A DNA stretch of 64,000 nucleotides from contig JADWOT020000009.1 in the NCBI GenBank assembly GCA_036345935.2, positions 6,715,381 through 6,779,380 of the forward strand, read 5' to 3'. This DNA comes from Taenia hydatigena (lineage: Eukaryota; Platyhelminthes; Cestoda; Cyclophyllidea; Taeniidae). The notes beneath the pieces were generated by a model, which was given only the letters and a program-made list of their open reading frames with translations, ran no database searches and was not told the DNA's origin. This document shows positions 1-15,100 of this stretch, piece after piece. Every line of letters starts with the position of its first letter. The stretch's first letter is position 1. The position numbers and the translations under genes are program-made.

Positions 1-54
1 GCTACTATCAATTTGTCAGTAGCACATTTTGACAGTCTTTATATTTTACTCCAG

Positions 55-128
55 CCGCTGAATCACTCCACTTCAAGGAGAATTGGGAAGTTGAAGTTAC
101 TGATGATGGTGGTAGCATCACACAACTA
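55..128 (+). CDS. EXOC2: EXOC2 exon a (first in window)
   Basis: The exon follows a pyrimidine-rich ACTCCAG acceptor and ends at a GTGAGT donor. It enters with two bases of a split codon and ends in phase 0. It encodes 24 full residues, including FKENWEVEVTDDGG and ITQL, which match the Trp-Glu-Val segment of Sec5. The preceding exon is outside the window. Confidence 0.75.
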
Positions 129-3100
129 GTGAGTTTCGCTTGTGTTGGATGGCTGACACCAAAATAAAGTCTTACAGAAATATACTTTGCTTTACTGTGT
201 TCTGAGGCGTAATTGCTGCTTAAATTTGCAGCCGGCTCCGATTTGTCTTTTCATCACATGACATAGATAATTTACTATTTAGGAAAAAAAATTTCTTGAC
301 AGACTGTGGCAAATTTAACCTTAGACTTCTAATATTTCTATCAAGTTTGGGTTAGTTCACACGTACTGCAGCCAGAAACGATACCGGATCACGTCTGCCA
401 TTTCATTCTGAACAGAGCAGTCTTTGATTGATACGCGGGTTTCTCCGCACTTCCATTCTCTTTTGTTTGTTGCATAATAAACATGGCACTATGCATGTGC
501 TTCTATAAACATTATCGAGAATCGTCTTCTTGTAACGTAGCCGCAGTTGTCCGGATCGAGAATTTATTATTACTAATGCCGGTTCTTGTTTCAAGAGGCA
601 TCTACGAACACACTAATCTAAACTCTAATATGACGTTCAAAGGCAGTTTTTTTTGCCTAATTATTTGATACGTATCTGTCACCTCTTGATGGTTTGCATC
701 ATTCAATTTCATTGCGTATCGTATGCGGTTTGCTTTCGTGTAAAATTTTGATTTTTTCACGTCTTTTTCACCACATTTTATTGGAATACAACACAACCGC
801 ATTTAGAATAACTGTCTTCCGGTGAAAAATGACCACCCGTTTCTATCCCTTCCGTTTCTGTTGTTACTCTTCTGATATAGTTACACCGCTTTCTGTGCGT
901 TTCACGCTTCGATATTTAATCGTTTGTTTTCTCTTAGAAATATCGCTGCAAAGTCTGATTAATCCGGTTCTCATACATTGTTATCGTGGAAGAGTTGATT
1001 ATAGCTGGCCGCTACATTTTCCGGTTTAGACCACTTTCTCGGATTATTCGTTGTCATCAGTCCGGTTTTGAAGTGGCTTCAATGTGTAGCCTTCTGGATT
1101 GTATTTTTCTCTGGATGGCTTTTATTCCGTGATACTCCTGACGCTGAGCATGCTTTTTTGTTTTCATGATCTCTACCCTACTCTCATGGTATCCTATTGT
1201 CTCCCTTCCTTCTCACCCTATTTTACGGATGTTACTGCTGAGAAGTGACCATTCTTTAAACCGGATTTTCACACGTTTCTCTGGCATTGACTTCGTTTTT
1301 ACTCCCTTCATTAATATTTCTCTGTTATCGTGACATTTTTTTGCACTAAACGTTGTAAGTGAATTTGAGCTTAAGCACCAAATCACCAATTCCAGACCAA
1401 GTTTGCAAACGCTAAATGCAGAGAGTATCATCGTGAATGACAATCGTCCTTATTTTTAGCCACTTGCCTACGAAAACGTCGTGACGGAAACGCTGTCTCG
1501 TTGCAAGACTCTCATGTCGCCTCGAACGTCCCTAGAAAATTCCGTAAGTTTTACTTCGGTTCCTGCCGCCGGGGCCTAGTCAATTGGAATCGCAACTGTC
1601 TTGATCCTAATTTTGCAGCTTTTCGATGCGCCCGAGTACCAGGAGCGCTTCTCACAATCATTTTCTGACGTTATGTTGGGATTTCTCGGCACCCTCCAGC
1701 ACTTAGCCGATCAAATCAAGTAAGCTGCACATTTGGTTTCAACTGACTTGCTGTTTTAAGCGAAAGTTTTTTCCCGGAATAATTTGACTCCAATTGCTAG
1801 TTTATGTAGTTCTCCAACGCTACAATTTGTTTCCACATCGCTGAAACCATTTTTATCGTTTATTGCAGGTCTTTGTCAGATTCATTGGGCTTATCTCCCT
1901 ACTTTGTAGGCTTTCACTGCCGCGGCAAGGCGGAGCCGTGGAGATGTCGCAGTACGCCGACCACGACGGCTTCGGGGCCCTAGAGCCGACTGTCAGTCAG
2001 AGGCCCATCATTGCTCAAGTGGGTGACTCCGCCTTCCTCTCCACGCTTGTGGTTTTCACGGTTTTATGGCCACGCGTTCTTCCCCCTTTACCAATTGTGT
2101 TCCGTTTACCTCTCTTCCTCTAATTACTGTTTTTCGCTTACTATGTGCGTACCATCGGTTGAATTAATGCTACTTTTTAATTGACTGGTTGTTGATAATT
2201 ACAAGTATGGTAAATTTCACTTTAGTCTGAACATCTTTCTGAATACCGAAATATTTCACTGATGGTCCCAGTCGTTAAACAAGCCAGTCCACTCATTCAT
2301 TTTCTTACATGGTTGATAACTAAATGGCAATGAGAATTACAAGATTTAGTCGTTTGCATTTCAGCACTTATTTACACATTGCCTGCATGGATTCTTTAAG
2401 TGCATGCCTCGTTTGGCCCGTCCGCATGACAATTTCTCCGGCGCATGACACTGCGCAACTCCACCGCACTAATGGATTCTGTCTCCATTTGTTTACACCA
2501 CTCCTGACAGCTGGGAATTAATTAAAATTAATCACACTTAAATTGCTCCCTCTGTCACTCAATGACTCAGTTCAATTCCTGCCTCTAGGCCAACTTGAAG
2601 CTTTATTGGCGCATCAAAGTGAGACAAAGAAAAGGCGTGATGTTTCTTATATAACTTACCAATGCGTGCTGCGTCAAGAGCTTCTTTGTTCATCTCAGTG
2701 GTATCTATCAACTGTGTGGTGTATAGATGGTTTTCAGCTGTTCCGTTTGTTCCTTGTAGCAGTGCTTTTGACAGAACTCACATGAATAGGCTTGATACAC
2801 AAATGAGGCCTAAATATCTGTCCCATCTTGCCCCAATGGAACGTACAATTTTCCTCTCCTCACATGATTCGTATTGCATTGTTACCACTCGTTTGTTCCG
2901 TACTTTAGTCGGTGTTCATCATAGTGCGAGGATGTATCTTTACTTGGTGGTTGTTAGCGTTTAGTTTCTGTGATTCATATCGATCAAGGTTTGTAAGTTT
3001 GATCCTCTTCTTATTCTCAAAATCCTAATTTAGTTGAATACCATCAGTGTTTACTTAAACTAGGAGTCCACTTGTCTTGGCAATATATCTACGATACTCC

Positions 3101-6100
3101 TCAATTTGTGCAAGCTTTAATTTGTTGTCGTTTGATTGTGCACTATTTGACTTTGTCAAAAATTTTCATCAGCTCCAACCATTAAGCCTTCACCACTTGT
3201 GCTGCGGTAGGTTTAACACCTTAGCAATTGCCTTGTAAAATATACGTTACCTATATAAATGCACACTAGGCGATCAGCCCATGACTCATATTCTGCTCAT
3301 GGTAGTAATTTCATGCATAGGGTAATATTTCTCTGCTGCCTTTTTATTCCATCATGCTTTGCCAGTATTTTTAATTTTGCAACATTTCTGCTTGATTAAA
3401 GTGGCTCCCTCCGCTTCTCCCAAAATCGCGCCAGAGTCGCAAGTGTGAGCAGTGAGGGAAGGTGAAGGAGGGAACAGGAAGTAGCATAAGCGGTCTCACT
3501 CGCTTCCGCTTGTCTGTTCTCATTAATTAACCCGCATCCTGCTCCCTCATCGTTCAACATTTTGCCCTGCCTGCTCCTCCATCTCTCAAACACCCTTTCT
3601 GGCCTCTTGCCTTTGCTCGCCAGTTTGAGCTACAATCTTTCAACTTTTTAACAACCCTCTCATCAATTACAGCGTCTTGAACCCGCATCTCTTGGTTTTT
3701 CTCGAGTCTAAGATATTAGTTTTAGGTATTCCTTTGACGCATTATTGCTTGGCCGAGTAGTAGTTCCATTAACGCTGTATATTGAAGGAAGCCTTCTACG
3801 AATGGCTTTAAGCAATTGCTACCTTTTATCGATGCATTGAAATCTTAAAAGAAAGTAGCGAGCTAGGTAGAAATAGGACATCGCTTTTCCTGTCTCATAT
3901 CTCAGCTTAAACACATTTCAAACAAGCTTTATAAGACGCAAGCCAGTTTGAGTTGTCGTTTGGCTGTTCAAATCTAACTATTTTCATTTTTTTTGCTCTA
4001 CTGAACTTTTCATCGCTACCGCTATGCATGTGTTAGAAACCATTCTCGATGCAGGTCTTAGCAACGTTCTGTTCAGCAAAAGATACCATTTATTTAAGGA
4101 ACACATTGTCAGCCCTTTTTGAGGTTCTTCGATTGGACTGTTGGGCCATGGGTACGCGAAATCAGTGGCGTCGTAGTACCCCAAATGCCTGAGTCAGCAA
4201 TTAGAGCACTTGTCGAGGTCTTAGTGTCGAAGGTGTTCATGCTTTGGTGAGGATCCTATACACCACTTGTGAAGGTCATTTTTCTGACTCGACGTAGCCT
4301 TTTCAGGCGCGCGGAGTTCTTCTCCTTGTGAGCAATGCTGACTGGGCGGCGCGGCGCGCGAACTCTCACGTCTTCAGCACCTACGCGACCGCCGGTTTCT
4401 CCAATGTAGAGGACCTCAAGTCGCGAGTCACCTCCTCATGGAATGCAGCGACCGAGAAGCTCATCGATCTTTACGTCAGCATCCGCACCACATGGCTTTG
4501 TGCGCCTCTGGACATGACCACTCCCGACAACGGTAAGTCATGGTACTTGCTTGGTTTCAGTACTAAGTTCCTATCATGATAGTTCCGGTGTTGTGTAACC
4601 AGATCTAACCACTTAACATGCCATTTCTTATATGCTACGATTGTTTTACGATACCAGATCGTATAACTTCTTTTTCATAATGTAGACTTGTTTAATTAAA
4701 CCTAGATTTGCACACCTTAGCGCCTGCTTTCAAGTGGGGCTGTTTGTGAGGGTTTTCATTATGAAGAAAATACTTTGAGATTTTTGAAGGTGAAACGCTG
4801 TAACAAATGGAGTCATCTGATGACTGATTTTTTTCAGCGTTTTTATAGGTTGACTCCCATGCTTTTCAAACACGATATGTATTGTAGCCCGTTGAAACTA
4901 AGTATCGATCATCCCCTTCATTTGATAGCAGTGAAATCGAGGAGTTCGCAGTTGACCATTTGTATGGTGTATTGAGAGCATCCTAGATACTTTTTCGGCT
5001 TAAATTCGAAGTTGACGTCATTGATTCGTCTATGCTTGCCTCTGTACAGCCCTTCGGAGTGCAATGATCACAGCTCTGTGCAATCTCTCTCACATCCATG
5101 CGGAGTTGGTGCTTCTTCTGGGCATCTCTACCGCCGCTCAGGTCGACACAGATAAAAACGTCAGTGGCGATGATGGCGGGCTCCTCTCCTGCAATCGTAC
5201 TCAGTCAATCATGCGGACTGTAGCAGCCAAATTGTCTAACAGTATTAGAACGCGTTCTGGGTGAGTTCAGTGATCCTGCTTTGCCCTACATAGAATGAGA
5301 AACTTTCTCTGTGCCTCACGCATGGCAAATGCTGTTAGCATCAAAAAACGGACAATCATAGTATTTTTCGTGTTTCAAAAGGTCCTGGCAGTAGCACAAA
5401 TGTATGTGCATTCGGAAGTACTTGTGTTTCTCTCGCACACCTGCTAGGACTTTATGCACCCGTAGAACTTCCACGAATTCTCTGTGACAGATTGGTAGAA
5501 CTGCGTCCTCTTTATGATGCAGCAGTGTATCTGTACTTATTTTTTGCAAGCCTTTCTTCCACGAAACCTCGACTTTAATTTATGATCTACATACTGTGCA
5601 AATAAGCTGCCATTGGAGAGGTCATAAAAACGACAGCAGCAGTAAAAAACAACTTGTCCTATCCACTTGGGTGGCCGAGAGGGACAGTAGTCGGCCCGCT
5701 GTAAAATAACTTGCTCCCCTCTGTCCGACTCATTGCCTTCTTCCCCATTCCTCATCCGGCCACCCACCTTTGACAAATTTAATTAACAATACACCAATCC
5801 CGCCGGGCAAACAACTTTCTCTGTGTGCACGCAACCACCACAACCGAATCTCTTGGGTGGTCTGGGTAATGGTAGGGTGTGTTAATATTGCTGTTTTGTT
5901 AAATGGCTCGGCAGATTACTTTTCCTCCTTTCCCTATGCACGCACACACTCGCACCTACGGCTGCCCCGGGTTATTGTGTTGGTGCAAGATTTACCGATA
6001 AATGCCGCACAGTGTGACATTCACATCAGCACTGTTCTCTACCCTTCTTGGAGTTCCATTTTCCAGCTCTTTTCCCTCGACTCTTTTCGAGTGAGATTAT

Positions 6101-9100
6101 TCACAGGGTTGTCTTGGTTTCATACAGTGCGACATTTTTGTAGTGTCGGCACAGAGGCAAATGGCATTAAAGCACGTCCTTCTTTCTGAGTGCCGCAAAA
6201 GTTAAGAGCACTTTCGATTTAATGCGTTGTTTTGTTTTGGGAGCGTCGGATGCCCTCTTAGATCGTCGTCCTTTTCTGCTGTATCACTTTAATTGAATAA
6301 ATATTTACCTGAATGCACCCTGGCTCCCGACACCGTCTTCCCGAACCAAGGGAATTCTCTTTCAAAAACCATAATACGGTGCTTGGATCTAAGCAACTAA
6401 TTAAAGTTTTATCTTTTTTTCAAATGCGAAGGGGGGTTTAAATTGGGAAGTAAGGCGAAAAAATGGGTCGTTTCTATAAGGTCTGAATAAGTAGGCGGTT
6501 CGTCACACAACAATGATGATAAGTTGTCCTGTCAGTTTTTTTATTGTAAAACTGGAACCTCACATTTTTAAAATTTTCGCACTCCATCTTCTGTGTACGG
6601 TTTTGCATGAATTTGTGCATTAATGTAGTTTTGTTTTACAAAAGCGCTGCCTACGTCCTTTGTAACACCGTGTATGGTTCAATCAAAGGATCTTTATTAA
6701 CAAGGCAAAGAAATATTATTATTAAGAGTTTGTGTTTTCTAAATCACACCTCAATGCACATAACCCAATGGAACAAAAGTAAAAAAAATTCTCACCTTCC
6801 CCTCCTATGCAATGGTTTGATGCTCACCCTTCTCATTGCCAGTAAAACGACTCGACTTGGCAAACTCAGATGCTCGGTTCCATTCCCAATCACGTTTTGA
6901 GCGCCTAAACTTCTTTCATGCAAACTTCACCCGACTCAAACGCCGCAACCTGTTCTTTGTCTGCGTGTGGTCTTTTATTGCTTGCCTGCCCGACCGTACT
7001 CAATTCTACTCCCTTTTTCCCGCCACCACTCACTTGGCTAGCCCCACCTCAGTTCCCAACCCTGGACTACCTGATTGCGCTCACACGCGTCGTATGCTGC
7101 GGTTGTGTTCCCTCCTCTGCCTCAAGTTCAGTCGATGCTTTGTCACAAAATTAAACTTCAGCACATAATGCAGCGCAATGTGATTTTTTTTCCTTACTAA
7201 CAGACTGCACAACACAAATTCATCCACCATTGTGGCTTTTTTTGCTGATGATTTGTGTCGTCGTTTTTTAACGTCAGGTAACAACGAATTTCAGCTCTCT
7301 TCACAATTTGATTTTGTCAATCCTAGTCAAACCAGCGCGTATTTGAGATTTGCTTTCTCGTGTTATTAATGGATGCAATCCGTCGAATCGTGAGTTTTCT
7401 GAGTATGAAGCCTAAGCTGCTTTTGCATTTTGCGGCTTTTAGATCTTGGGAATCCGGCAATTTTCTGGCTTTGACAATATTCATTCCTCTATTGTTGTCC
7501 ATGGCTCGATGACATTCAAATTTGAATCGAATATATTTGTTCTTACAAAATTCGAAAACCTCAAAGAATAATTCATGCGAAATCGGTGATGGTCTGGGCT
7601 TTGGCCACGCGTCTTTTCTTAGGATCAAGAACGCCATTAAGTTTGTTTCCGAATCTCTTATCCAAAGAAACTGGACTTTTTTAACGGCTCTGTGTTGGAA
7701 AAATCTTATCTGATGAGCTTTTGATTAAGTGACGCTCTCTGGGTAAAGTGTGCCATTTCCCTTCTCCACCCTCTACCCCTTTCCACCTTGCTGGCAAAAG
7801 TTGGGACTGTCGTGATCGTTCCAGACGGAAGTCGACCACCCATAGTGATGTCGGCCCGGTAGCCGGTGCGCGTGGTCACTCTCTCTTGGGTGGTCGAGCG
7901 CTCATTCCACACCGTGACGACACAACACTTAATGCACGTGCTGCGTTGACAGCTCTCCCTCTCTCCAGGTGGTCGTATGACCGAAAAGCTAGGTGAAGGA
8001 GGCGGCATTTGTGTTTGAAGGAATGAGTGAGGGGAGGAGAGGGATCGCTCGCAGACCTCTCCTTTCATCACTTTTGCATTATTAAATGAGTCATTTGTTT
8101 CTGTGTAGGTCTGTTGGACCTTTGCAGTAGTTGTCGCACCGATAAAAAGAGGCTCCTCCCCCAGTAGTGCCGATTTTCAGCAAGTGTCCACTCTTAAACG
8201 ATCAGTCACAAACCACAAGGAAAACAGCGCTTGGTGTCCGATTCTTAATTGGAGTGATTATGTGATTCTGCGACACAAATTCATTTAGTTTTAGTATTTA
8301 CTTATTTACCCATGGAATTGTAACGGAATACGGTTTTCTGTAGTGATGATTACCCATGGAAGTGGACAAAATTTCTATTCCATTCCATTCTTTGATTTGC
8401 ATACTCATCCCCTCTGGACTATCAATTGGGATTGTTCTTGTTTTGACTGTCACTGGCGTGGTGACACTCATTTCAAGCACTCTACTGTTCTTGCAAAGTT
8501 CAAAAGTGAATTCCCCAAAGCGAGCATCACGGCCTTATAATTAAGGGGTACGGCCGTCTGTGGGAGAGGAGGAGGAGGAGGTGTAAGAGGAAGGATGGCA
8601 CTGGTCATTGCGTACCCGTCACGAAGGGCAACCACCCCATCAGACCGTCTAATTGCCTTCTCTCTCCTTTTCCCTCTCTATTTAGTCATGGCCTTAACTC
8701 CCCTCGCCTATTCCTTTCCATGGCATTTGTTTGTGTACACAGAAAAGGCACAAACACTGCAATGACGTGACAACCAATTTCCTCAATGGCACTTGTGCTC
8801 CACTCCCAACTTTCTTACCCTCTGCTCAAACATTTTTAATCTATTCCCAGTTCCCGAGATTATTGTAATTGCAGACGTAATTCTAACCTTGCCCCGTTTG
8901 GAGCGCCTGATTCAGCATTACATCAAATGAAGAAATGATCGTATTAAATACCATGTTATGTATTCCCTTACCATTCAAGTGAATTTTAAAGATTAGGAGT
9001 CATTTGCCTCTGTGGTTCTTTTTGAATGCTAAACAAGCGTACCTATTAATTTATTTACACATTTTTTGCTTAAAAATTAGTTAATTCCATTCGGACTTCA

Positions 9101-12100
9101 TGTAGCATCCTAAAAGCCCAGGCTTGTGGATTTGTTTTATTCCACCCCACTCGTGCTGTTTGCGGCCATTCCCTTGGGATTATAGCCTACTAACAATCGG
9201 TTTTTTTCTGCCTGCCCCTTCGCTGAGTTCGTTTAAAATGGTCTTCATTGTTACACACGCGCAGGAGTGAAGAGCAGTTTTTTGCCTTTGGGAGTGCGGG
9301 AGGAACGGGCAGTCAAGAACGGAGGTAAAAAGTTTTTCTCTCCCCCTCTCCCGCCAGCTCTCCCTCTTTTCCTCATCCCTGGGGAGTGCGGGAGGGAGAC
9401 AGGTGGTGCAAATGCAGGACAGACCATTTAGAATGCACCAGTAAAGGCGAACTACAATCCTCGCTAAAGGAGTGGACCCTTGTAAAAGAAATGGCAATGG
9501 TTTTTTCTCCTCCACCCCGCGCACACTCACTGGCCGCAGTTTTTTTCGAGTTTTAACTCGTCTATAATGTCACTGTGCTCCCACTTTTTTGACAGTTTAA
9601 GTCGGCTCTGTCCGCTTATTACCTCTTGAAAGAAATGGTGTGGTTTTTGAACCAAAATTAGAGCCCAATGAAAACTTATAAGTGCTTGATTGTCTCATTT
9701 GGATAGTGTTGTCTGATTCAGTGCCGTAGATGCTGCTTTAATGTGCTTATCTGTTCAAAATACACTCGATAATCACACATCTGTACTTTTAAGCATTGGA
9801 TGACAACTTGCATGTTTTGCTGCTGTTTCCTTTTTTAACGGCTTGTTCAATTTTGCCCAGACCATTCTCTTTACATAGTACCGGGGCTCATTTTCTGCAT
9901 TGTTCGGAACCATTAATTAGTACAAAAGATTCATTACCTGAATGGATTGTAATCCTTAAGACTGTATTTTAATGTCACTGATGTTGTGGAATTTAATTAT
10001 TTTTGTTTTCCCTACTTTTGCTCCCTTTCATTCTCCTTACTTCAATTTGAAGCGTTATTTTCTATTGCATTTTTTACTAACCTGAGTCGACGGATGGAAT
10101 GTCTCTGTATAGCAGGTGGACTTATCCCCATTTGTGCTTGGAGTTTCGCACTTATGCGGGGTAAATGAAGCTATGTAACAGTAACGCCTACCACCTATTG
10201 GATCTTTAAAAGACATTTTTTCAAGGTCACCGATGCTATAAGGAGAGGGAAGGAAGGGCAAGAGGTTAAATTTGGAACTAGTGAATTTTAGCGCATCTGA
10301 CTAGTGAGTTCTTTTTATCGGGGTCGGTGTATCAGCCTACAAACCGCAACCGATTCACTTCACCCCTCTCTTCTCCCCTTGCTTTGATTCACAGCGGCGC
10401 TTACCTGATGCTTGGACTGTCGGGTTCCGCTTAAATGAGCAAAACAAAGTGGAAGGAGGTACTCCTGTCACAGCGCCCCTCTCCTCCGCCTCCGATGGAG
10501 TGAGCTAACGGGCGTTGAAGCGTTGCGATGGTGAGCGCACCTTGCAGCCCCAGCGCATGGTTGAGTGGGTAGACTTTATTAGTCATGCAGCCCCCTCTTT
10601 GCGACACCGACTTTGCTTTGCGTGTTCACCCTCTGAGAGGATCCATCAACGTCGATCCCTATAAGGGGTCGAACGGTGCTGAACATTCTCGACTTTGCTC
10701 TACCCTACCGTCAAGCCGTGCTACTTCCTTTTCTGCCCTAATTTAATCAATTACAGTCATTTTTTTCAATTTTACGACGTCATTTGGGTTATTTCCTCTG
10801 GCACTTTCAATGGAAAGCAGTGCCCACTTAGGTCCACTCTTGTCTACATTGAATTATATTTTTGAACCTAAAACTTTGGTACATAAGCTGATTTTGAAAG
10901 GCTTAGAATTTATTGTGGATATGTCGAAGTCAGTATTTTCCGTTGTTTGGGACAAGCGAATTCCCCATCTACAAACTTGCGAAGTAGTCATGGCTACAAA
11001 AAATTCCTAAAATTCGTTGAGGCACTTTCTTTGTCATTGCTCAGTCTCAAAATACGCCTATCTCTTTCGTGCCAGCGTGAAAACGTTGGGGAACACTAAT
11101 GGGATGTCCAAGTTGACCTTCCCAATTGCCCAAGCTACGTATAACAATTTTATTTGTCTGTCTTTATGCACACATGTTTGATGCTGATTTTAGTGTAAAC
11201 GCTTATTTCTCAACAAGTGAAGCTGTGTCCCGGGTTTTTTTAAATCAGTTAAACGTGCCCGCATTGTGTGGGCAATGTTGGGGCAGGCACGTTGGATTGC
11301 AGCATGTTGTTGGACCACCTAGGCGCTGCTGCTGTTTTTATTTATACACTGCGCTGTCACTCGAGTGTCAGGGTGGTGTATAAGACGAGGGAGAGGGCGT
11401 GGTCGACTCGACCTACATCAGCGTGCAGTGGCGTCCTGCGGTTGACAGTCAGTCCGCGTTTTGATTAATTTTGTAAATACCACATGCACGGATGGGGGAG
11501 GGGCGAGAGAGTTTAGTCGATGTTGGGCCTGTGTGTGTGTGTAGTCCGATTAGGTGAGTGTCACGGTCGTTGCATGGCTCAGCTCAACTCGCACTTAATT
11601 TGGCTCTAGTCACCTACCTTCCGGTTTCTCACTTCACACTCACCATATACATCCTATACTTTGCTTGCCTTTTTGGGCATGTTTGAATTTCGCCTCTACC
11701 TATATGCGAAATGTTTTTTTGCAAAGTGCTGCATACTTTGAGGTTTTCTCGAATCGCTCAAATCTCCAATGCATTGTCTCAACGATTTAAAGTAGAATTA
11801 GACTTCTGTTAACATTTTAAGGCAATCAACCTTGGGTATTCGTGGCCCATTTTATCCATATTCAAAATTGCCATCAAATTCCACCCCATTCTTGTAATTC
11901 TTGTCGTCCCTGTGCTCGAAAATAACCATCAAGTTTACATTGTCTTTACATAAAACAATTTAAATGGAAGATACGTTGTTCATCCGATAGGGAGGTCTCG
12001 GATTTTTCAAAATGCCACTTTCTGATATCTTCATTTTAACACGCACCAGTGACTAACCATTGATAAAGCCATCGTTTATGATACGCCAATGTGTCGTGGC

Positions 12101-15100
12101 TTGCATTTTCGTCCTTGTGAAAACTGATTACTGATTCCGCCTAGATTACAAGTTGAAAAAAAACCGACCACAGTCTCCTACTTTTACAAGGAAGTAATTA
12201 GTCCTAAGATTGTACTATTCGCTTCTTCAACATAGCTCATTCCAATATTTGCCAATCTTCACAACCATGGACCACCCTTGAGTGATCCCCAAGGTGCTAT
12301 AAAGTTTCTACAAATGCAACGGTGTGACTTCTCACCCATTTCATGTTTAAAAATAGTCCTCTTTCAAATTGGTGATGGATTTATCTCTGATATTTTTTAT
12401 TCTACTTTACATAGCGATGTTGTGGACGATGCAGCTGGTCGTGACACAGTGGAGGCGAATGTAAACTTCATCCTCGACCTGCTTAAGCTTCTTATCTCGG
12501 GCGAATCGTTGGAGAACTTTCTCTCCTCCAAAGAGTGAGTTATTCTCCTTCTCTCAAGCTACTCCATTGCATCAAGTTGGTACTTGTGATGAGTGATGTA
12601 CCTCCACCACTGCCGCCGCGACTTTTAACCCTCTCTCTCTCTCTCTGGCTTCGCGCCATGCTTTCTTTGGCTGTGGCAGGTCTGCTAGTTTGAGACCCAC
12701 CGCGCTTCGCAGCGTGCCGCCACGCCTCACCACTGGTGGTCTTGTTATGACTGCGTGTGGTGTTGTTGCCTAATTACAGAGCTTAGTTGCCAGTTTGGCA
12801 TGCACTCCCCCACTTTATCATTTATCACCAGTTGGACCTCTGTGACGGGAATCCGTTTTGAACTACTTCGGCTCAGTTGTGAGAGCGAGGTTAGCGCAAA
12901 CTATTTGTACGTATTTTTATGATTTTATATCTTCAGGAGAATCGGTGTGCCTTTTGTCAATTTAACTAGCAATTTACAGCAGTCACGGTGCATTAGTAGT
13001 CAAGGTTGAATTCACCCTGGGCGTTGGTTTTAATTTCTTAACTTACGTGCACTAAGAGCTAATTTTCAGCCCCATTTTGACGCAAATTTGTTCCCAGATG
13101 GTCCTGGATGTTTTCATACACGCTAAGTTTTGTGGAAGGTAACTACTCCTGTCAACTACTGTTTTGTTTAGATAAAATTAAGATCCTCCATAGTTAATTT
13201 GACATCCGCCCTCATTATTTATTCATGGATCTGCTGCGCATAGCTAAGTCAAGGGCAAAGAAATTTCACGGAAGGTCATTCCGGGTGCTATAGCGCAGTT
13301 CTGAGTTGGTCGGCGTCGTTACTTAGCGTCAGCCATTATTCTTGGAACAGAATAGCTCATGAACCACTGACGCCCTTTTGTGAAACTTCTTTTCCGTTAT
13401 GCATTATTTTTGGTTATTTATATAAAGATAAGTAGGTGTAGTGACGCCCTTTTGCACGACTCTAAGTAAGGATATTAAATGGCACTATCTCTTGTTTAAG
13501 ATGTACAACTACTACTCCACTGCCTAAATGATGATTCACTCAAGCATTGGTTTTTAGATGAGTATTTATAGCTCATATCAATAGAGTGGGCGCAGTTGAT
13601 TGACAGCCGACACAGCAGGGGAAAAGTGGCCCTTTCTCTCTCCCTCTTTTTGGTGGATCATATGACATTGGAAACAATAAAGCCAATATTCGACCATGGC
13701 AGTGGCTGTACATTAATTTCAGCGTGTGGATGCAATTCTGCCTCATTGACATCGCCTTAATGCAGTAGGTATGTAGGCAGGTAGGTGACTCGGTAAGTGT
13801 GCGTCGGTGAGAGGCATTGTTGGCATCGCCCTAGGCTAGGTGTTTGTTCCATTATTACCCACGTAGCTGGGTTTTCTGCTGGTAGCGGCGGTAATGATGA
13901 TGGAGGCACAGTGCACGCTCAATTGTACGGTGGCGCGTCGGTCCAACCTACCGCACGCCTTTGCTAGCTTGTCCTACCACTAGTTTGACAGGTCAGTGTT
14001 GTCTGCGCCACTCTTTTATCCGGTCCTGTTTTCTTCATGTTGCTATTTGCAACACTTCCCGTATTAGGTGTGACACCTCGAGTCACTGAAATTCAATTCC
14101 ATTTCTGAACGTCCTATCTCTCGAGATGGCAGGATGTGTGGTAGACAGCTTGGGATTTGGTGTTTTTAACCCAGAGAGATCGTAAAGTTGGCCGTGTTGT
14201 GACGAGCCTTTGAGTCTCACAGGCACCGTTTCCTTGTAGTTAAGGGCCATTACATGAACTCCAAATACGTTCCTTCATTTCGTATTTTCATCCATGTTTT
14301 TCCCTTCCGTGTCTATGTCAATTTTATTGAAAATCACCACGCTTTTCTCTTCATCTGTCGCAAGACACAGCATCAACAACTTGAATCTGAATCTCGCCTC
14401 ATGTCAAGCGATCTCGTCGAACACTAGTTTTCCACTAGATAGTCGACAAAAAAGGTGACACCAGTTACTTTATCTCAGACGCCGGCTTCTCTATTCCGCC
14501 GCTATCGCTGGTGAATTTGCTCAAGAAAGACGACATTGAGATGAGGGCTTGTGAGGGAAGGCAGTGGTAGCTACCGGAAACCATTGTTATCTTGAGCAAA
14601 TCGTTTCACTCGTTGACATAGGGGTTTGGTAGATTGTTCTCGTGTCCTTTCATATGGCTTACGTTGAACTCAAATAAACACCAAGTGCCATTTTCATTTG
14701 TTGCTTTTAGCTTCCTTCCGGTCCTACGCCTCCCCGAGCGGTCTTCACTATAATTAAGTGAAGTCACTTCAGTTTAACTCTTAACGTTGCGCCTTGCAAG
14801 AGAGGGAATGAAATTCTATTTCTAATGAAATTCAATTTTCCCGACTGACATCATTTTTCTACGAGTAGAAAAACAAAAGAGGCCGTTAAGCCAAACACAG
14901 TTTGCGCTGTCGAGAAGGGGAATTACTTTGCAAGTCATGGTGATCATGTAAACAAATTTCAGCCACACCACTGAACTCACAACCGCGGGCGGATGAACGA
15001 AGCTTGGGTCGACCCTATCTCATGGAGGCAATCTCCATTAAGATAGTGTGAAATGGAGGCGGTGATATCAAGTCAACACGCCCAAGGGGGCACGTGCACG

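Larger units (their letters stand above)
5261..12414 (+). other. EXOC2 long intron, 7.15 kb
   Basis: Largest intron in the window. It mixes T-rich stretches with pyrimidine- and GC-rich islands around 5,660-5,880, 7,740-8,060, 8,550-8,720, 9,290-9,530 and 10,350-10,700. It contains three exact 9-bp Gli-type sites, listed separately. The longest open frame (5770-6189, 139 codons) shows no domain and no splice context. The islands are candidate regulatory elements. Confidence 0.65.

Noticed and set aside
5770..6189. 139-codon plus-strand open frame in the EXOC2 long intron
   Set aside because: No domain, T-rich composition, no splice or promoter context; flanking exons join in phase without it.
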